Assembly: GCF_050908995.1 (NCBI RefSeq)
Contig: NC_135121.1
Location: 1,426,001 to 1,490,000, forward strand
Direction of reading: 5' to 3'
Origin: Andrena cerasifolii
Taxonomy: Eukaryota > Arthropoda > Insecta > Hymenoptera > Andrenidae
DNA length: 64,000 nucleotides
Part shown: positions 63,227-64,000 of the stretch, one piece after another
Position numbering within the stretch: the first letter of the stretch is position 1
How the letters are laid out: every line of letters starts with the position of its first letter
The notes under the pieces: generated by a model
Told to the model about the DNA's origin: nothing
The model's input: only the letters and a program-made list of their open reading frames with translations
Databases searched by the model: none
Translations under genes and position numbers: made by a program

Positions 63227-64000
63227 CAGGGTGTCCCACTAAGGAGTGGACAGCGCGATATCTCTTAAAGTATTGTCGATAAAAATATAAAAAAAATAGG
63301 GAATTGCATGGTTCGAGGGGGCCCATTTATTAGCGCGAACGAATTTTGTTTTCGATTATTATTTTAAAAGATACGATGGTCAAGTTCGGTTTTTCAAATG
63401 GAACTATTTTTTTTGAAGACCTGAGTTGATAGTGCGTTCCAAGACAAATTTAATAAGCTTTAATGTATACACTTTATTTCCACTGGTTTTTAAGATATTG
63501 CGCTTGCAAAATTACTGATTTTCACTGGAAGAAAACCCTCTGGAATAGGAAGGACCGGGGTCGGTCTTACTGGCGCTACGGGTGGCATTGCCTGTTGAAA
63601 CTGATACCTACCTGCCAAAGGTCTACGACAGGGTTTGCAGGCCCAAAAGCTGGACAATTCTTTTCCGTCAGAAATGCTACTTAGGTAGGTACATCTGCGG
63701 TATCGAGAAGCGCATCGTTACTTTTATTTCGCACTTGCTTCTACGCTCGGATGGCCGGTTCTTTTGGGAGGGATGCAAGTTGGATTGGTTAGGTTAGGAG
63801 GAGTGAAAGTTGCTAGACTAAATTTCAACCATAGGGAGCAGATTGTGTCAAAAGAAAAGAATTGTCCAGCCTTTGGGCCTGCCATTTCTGGCGTAGACCT
63901 TTGGCAGGTAAGTATCCATTTCAACAGGCAGTGCCACCCGTGGCGCCAGTAAGACCGCCCCCGGTTTTTGCCATTCCAGAGGGTTTTCTTCCAGTGAAAA
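63227..64000. mobile_element. foldback family F copy 4, right end outside window
   Basis: Begins CAGGGTGTCCCACTAAGGAG after TA (63,225-63,226), inside the integrase frame. The centre is in the opposite orientation to copies 1 and 3 (GTTAGGAGGAGTGAAAGTTG at about 63,791), and the second arm starts with a short deletion near 63,850. It continues past the window. Confidence 0.88.

Overview
This 64 kb window is a deep pile of nested transposable elements. I see no convincing host gene, rRNA or tRNA gene, and no CRISPR array. The element spectrum points to an animal, most likely an insect: BEL/Pao, Ty3/Gypsy with and without env, Ty1/Copia, DIRS, a jockey-like LINE with an apurinic-type endonuclease, pogo/CENP-B-type, hAT and PIF/Harbinger DNA transposons, and TA-flanked MITEs. 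A primer site matching the insect tRNA-Leu(CAA) 3' end and a Copia primer site matching initiator tRNA-Met support this. Hymenoptera is my guess from the look of the families, not proven. The density of broken elements suggests heterochromatin.

Layout. 0-7 kb: a LINE ORF1 scrap, a decayed BEL/Pao element with its probable LTR, and a solo LTR with a 4-bp target duplication. 7-9.9 kb: mostly unrecognised. 9.9-11.1 kb: a 1.17-kb foldback element. 11.5-12.9 kb: hAT remnant on the minus strand. 13.2-17.1 kb: a pogo-like transposase remnant on the minus strand, bracketed by an ~80-bp inverted repeat and hit by a solo LTR and a truncated Gypsy copy. 17.1-21.0 kb: unrecognised sequence with small repeats. 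21.0-26.9 kb: an almost intact Ty3/Gypsy element (two 272-bp LTRs with one difference, tRNA-Leu PBS, gag, a GGGAAAC -1 slippery site, pol with a single amber codon). 27-28.1 kb: another Gypsy 3' end and LTR. 28.2 kb: a 304-bp MITE. 28.7-34.35 kb: an unassigned transposon relic and a DIRS element split by a 1261-bp solo LTR. 34.35-39.7 kb: a hAT end and ORF interrupted by a PIF/Harbinger element and by a rearranged foldback copy that itself carries a solo LTR. 39.7-42.4 kb: Copia 3' end, LTRs and tandem repeats. 42.4-50.1 kb: an envelope gene on the minus strand split by a 4.98-kb LINE with a 15-bp target duplication. 50.4-56.1 kb: a Copia element with a Gypsy solo LTR in its own LTR and a foldback element in its reverse transcriptase. 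56.1-64 kb: a second Gypsy element with a SAP-domain Gag, interrupted by a pogo-like element between 382-bp inverted arms and by a fourth foldback copy that runs off the window.

The most interesting system is the PIF/Harbinger element at 35,453-38,303. Its two genes lie on opposite strands and are interdigitated: the transposase's second exon lies inside the MADF gene's intron, and the MADF gene's second exon lies inside the transposase's intron. Both introns have GT/AG ends that join the reading frames in phase. The transposase is open from start to stop with its DDE residues. The MADF gene is open except for one extra base in an A6 run. Several other nested insertions can be dated relative to each other because removing the element plus one target-site copy restores the interrupted reading frame.
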